Shown: piece after piece, positions 62,294-64,000 of the stretch
Layout of the letters: every line of letters begins with the position of its first letter
How positions within the stretch are numbered: the stretch's first letter is position 1
DNA from: Pseudomonas sp.
Lineage (GTDB): Bacteria; Pseudomonadota; Gammaproteobacteria; Pseudomonadales; Pseudomonadaceae
Direction of reading: 5' to 3'
Assembly (NCBI RefSeq): GCF_017744435.1
Contig: NZ_JAGIBG010000005.1
Location: forward strand, 62,001-126,000
Length of the DNA stretch: 64,000 nucleotides
Position numbers and translations under genes: made by a program
Notes under the pieces: generated by a model
Told to the model about the DNA's origin: nothing
The model's database searches: none
What the model saw: only the letters and a program-made list of their open reading frames with translations

Positions 62294-63211
62294 ATGAACC
62301 TCGAAAGCAAGTGGCTGGAGGACTTCAGTGCCCTGGCCTCCACCCGCAGTTTTTCCCAGGCGGCCGAACGACGTTTCGTCACGCAACCCGCCTTCAGCCG
62401 GCGTATACGCAGCCTGGAAGCAGCGCTGGGGCTGACCTTGGTGAATCGTTCCCGCACACCGATCGAGCTGACCGAGGCAGGGCAGCTGTTTCTCGTCACT
62501 GCACGTACCGTTGTCGACCAGTTGAGCGAAGTTCTCCGCCATTTGCATCACCTCGAAGGTGGCCAGGGTGAGGTGATCCAGGTGTCTGCCGCGCACTCCC
62601 TGGCATCGGGCTTTTTCCCGCGCTGGGTAGCCCAGTTGCGCAATGATGGTTTGAACATCGCCACGCGCCTGGTTGCGACTAACGTCGGAGATGCGGTGCA
62701 TGCATTAAGGGAAGGGGGCTGCGACCTGATGCTGGCGTTCTATGACCCTGACGCCGCCCTGCAGATGGATGCCGAGATCTTCCCGTCGCTGCACATGGGC
62801 ACCACCGAAATGCTTCCGGTGTGCGCAGTGGATGCCAACGGCAAGCCGCTGTTCGACCTTGAAGCCGACAGCAGCGTGCCGTTGTTGGCCTATAGCGCCG
62901 GTGCCTTTCTGGGGCGTTCGGTGAACCTGCTGCTACGTCAACGCAACCTGCGCTACACCACCGTTTATGAGACTGCCATGGCTGACAGTCTCAAGAGCAT
63001 GGCGCTGGAAGGCATGGGCGTCGCCTGGGTGCCGCACCTGTCGATGCGCGGCGAGCTGGAGCGGGGCGAACTGGCCATTTGCGGCGGCAGCCAGTGGCAT
63101 GTGCCGCTGGAAATTCGCCTGTACCGCTGCGCCCTGGTGCGCAAGGCCAACGTGCGGCTGTTGTGGCGCAAGCTGGAGTCGGCAGGTGGCGCGGGTGAGG
63201 CATCAGGCTGA
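62294..63211 (+). CDS. LysR-family regulator, HypT (YjiE)-like
   Basis: This 305-aa LysR protein begins MNLESKWLEDFSALASTRSFSQAAERRFVTQPAFSRRIRSLE, very like the N-terminus of the hypochlorite-responsive regulator HypT as I recall it. VSAAHSLASGFFPRWVAQL, DAVHALREGGCDLMLAFYD and YSAGAFLGRSVNLLLR also correspond. ATG 62294 is chosen since homology starts there. It is divergent from aspA, with 182 bp between starts, so it may regulate aspA, respond to oxidant stress, or both. Confidence 0.85.
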   Translation: MNLESKWLEDFSALASTRSFSQAAERRFVTQPAFSRRIRSLEAALGLTLVNRSRTPIELTEAGQLFLVTARTVVDQLSEVLRHLHHLEGGQGEVIQVSAAHSLASGFFPRWVAQLRNDGLNIATRLVATNVGDAVHALREGGCDLMLAFYDPDAALQMDAEIFPSLHMGTTEMLPVCAVDANGKPLFDLEADSSVPLLAYSAGAFLGRSVNLLLRQRNLRYTTVYETAMADSLKSMALEGMGVAWVPHLSMRGELERGELAICGGSQWHVPLEIRLYRCALVRKANVRLLWRKLESAGGAGEASG

Positions 63212-63318
63212 CTGGCACTAGAGGTGGTCGGATCGAGGGAAAAACTTGTCCCGCGAGACAGCTTGCCCTTTGATCCGACATGTGCTTATGGGGGTGGGCG
63301 GCCCGCCCAGAAATACGC

Positions 63319-63324
63319 TACAAT
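63319..63324 (+). promoter_or_regulatory. Candidate -10 box of the purE promoter
   Basis: TACAAT lies about 115 bp before the purE start. The -35 region is GC-rich and poor, suggesting an activated or weak promoter. It would give a leader of about 110 nt containing a terminator-like hairpin. Confidence 0.45.
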
Positions 63325-63365
63325 CCCGCGCCTTCGGCCGACCCGGTCGATTCAGAATCCGTATG

Positions 63366-63402
63366 ACAAGCCACGCCGGTCCACCTGCGTGGCTTGTTGC
63401 TT
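63366..63402 (+). terminator. Terminator-like hairpin in the purE leader
   Basis: ACAAGCCACG (63366-63375) and CGTGGCTTGT (63388-63397) form a perfect 10-bp stem with a 12-nt loop, followed by TGCTTTT. It lies between the candidate promoter and purE, so it could be an attenuator or the terminator of a short RNA. Confidence 0.6.
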
Positions 63403-63440
63403 TTAGCGCGCCAGAAGGCGCTTGCAGGAGAGGCTCGACG

Positions 63441-63932
63441 ATGAGTGCACTGGTTGGCGTGATCATGGGCTCCAAGTCCGATTGGTCCACCCTTAGCCAC
63501 ACCGCCGATATGCTGGAAAAACTCGGCATTCCCTACGAAGTGAAGGTGGTTTCCGCCCACCGCACCCCGGACTTGCTGTTCCAGTACGCCGAAGAGGCCG
63601 AAGGGCGTGGCATCGAGGTGATCATTGCGGGTGCCGGTGGCGCTGCCCACCTGCCAGGCATGTGTGCCGCCAAGACCCACCTGCCGGTGCTGGGCGTGCC
63701 CGTCCAGTCGTCGATGCTGTCGGGCGTCGATTCGCTGCTGTCGATCGTGCAGATGCCTGCCGGTGTGCCGGTGGCCACCCTGGCCATCGGCCGTGCTGGC
63801 GCCGTCAACGCCGCACTGCTGTCGGCGAGCATCCTCGGTGCCAAGTACCCGCAGTACCACGCGGCGCTGAAGCAGTTCCGCACCGAGCAGACCGACACCG
63901 TGCTGGACAATCCAGACCCGCGCCAGGCTTGA
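63441..63932 (+). CDS. purE: N5-carboxyaminoimidazole ribonucleotide mutase PurE
   Basis: This 163-aa class I PurE converts N5-CAIR to CAIR in purine synthesis. Family blocks are [52 protein letters not shown] and the catalytic histidine region. The frame is open upstream, but ATG 63441 with AGGAGAGG upstream gives the usual N-terminus [15 protein letters not shown]. purK begins 10 bp downstream. Confidence 0.96.
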   Translation: MSALVGVIMGSKSDWSTLSHTADMLEKLGIPYEVKVVSAHRTPDLLFQYAEEAEGRGIEVIIAGAGGAAHLPGMCAAKTHLPVLGVPVQSSMLSGVDSLLSIVQMPAGVPVATLAIGRAGAVNAALLSASILGAKYPQYHAALKQFRTEQTDTVLDNPDPRQA

Positions 63933-63942
63933 GGCTGAACCC

Positions 63943-64000
63943 ATGAAGATCGGTGTAATCGGTGGCGGCCAGCTGGGCCGCATGCTGGCCCTGGCGGGCA
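63943..64000 (+). CDS. purK: 5-(carboxyamino)imidazole ribonucleotide synthase PurK (3'-truncated by window end)
   Basis: The first 19 codons read MKIGVIGGGQLGRMLALAG, the characteristic N-terminal ATP-grasp preamble of PurK. It follows purE by 10 bp as in the usual purEK operon. The rest lies beyond the window. Confidence 0.93.
   Translation, partial: MKIGVIGGGQLGRMLALAG

Overview
The window is a chromosomal segment from a member of the Pseudomonas putida group, lying just to one side of the replication origin. I infer this from protein sequences of clear Pseudomonas type, high GC, P. putida-style REP repeats, and gene order. The order runs mnmG-rsmG-parA-parB, then atpIBEFHAGDC-glmU-DeoR-glmS, and later lpd-cfa-cls, zwf-RpiR, pycA-pycB, aspA-LysR and purE-purK. 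As far as I recall this is the order around the P. putida origin. mnmG is cut at the left edge and purK at the right edge.

Layout. 1-3.8 kb: tRNA and rRNA modification genes and chromosome partitioning. 3.8-11.1 kb: the complete F1Fo ATP synthase operon. 11.1-15.3 kb: UDP-GlcNAc synthesis (glmU, regulator, glmS). 15.3-21.8 kb: an accessory island exactly downstream of glmS. 22.1-23.7 kb: a lone GT-C glycosyltransferase. 23.9-26.9 kb: a citrate-type symporter, a periplasmic binding protein and a LysR regulator. 26.9-31.9 kb: dihydrolipoamide dehydrogenase and membrane lipid genes. 31.9-36.1 kb: a zinc-starvation cluster (folE2, zigA, second CobW GTPase) with a candidate Zur box and a parS-like site. 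36.1-46.5 kb: pdxY, thioesterase, cation/proton antiporter, SUKH, Tim44-like, uvrD and a GGDEF/EAL protein. 46.5-53.6 kb: zwf with a HexR-type regulator and box, then two-subunit pyruvate carboxylase. 53.7-60.5 kb: acetyltransferases, PaiB, MocR regulator, polyamine-binding protein, acetylpolyamine amidohydrolase and AraC regulator. 60.6-64 kb: aspA, a HypT-like LysR, purE and the start of purK.

The main discovery candidate is the glmS-proximal island (15296-21725). It is bounded by 26-bp inverted repeats (23/26 identical) and flanked by the direct repeat GCGAAA. Repeated GACAGTTTTAATTCTCT-type boxes, resembling TnsB sites, lie at its ends, and it sits about 25 bp after the glmS stop. That is the architecture of a Tn7-like element in attTn7, yet it carries no recognisable tns genes. 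A second, identical end lies immediately beyond it. The cargo includes a tightly coupled four-gene operon: a 106-aa unknown protein, a PfkB kinase-nucleoside deoxyribosyltransferase fusion, a QueC-like protein and a SagB-like flavin oxidoreductase. Facing it are a D12-class adenine DNA methylase and an OGG-like HhH glycosylase, and nearby is a low-GC two-TM protein. All look like base, nucleoside or DNA chemistry, and I recognise no named system with this set. I propose it as a candidate deazapurine-linked defence system. The sequence supports the architecture; the function is inference.
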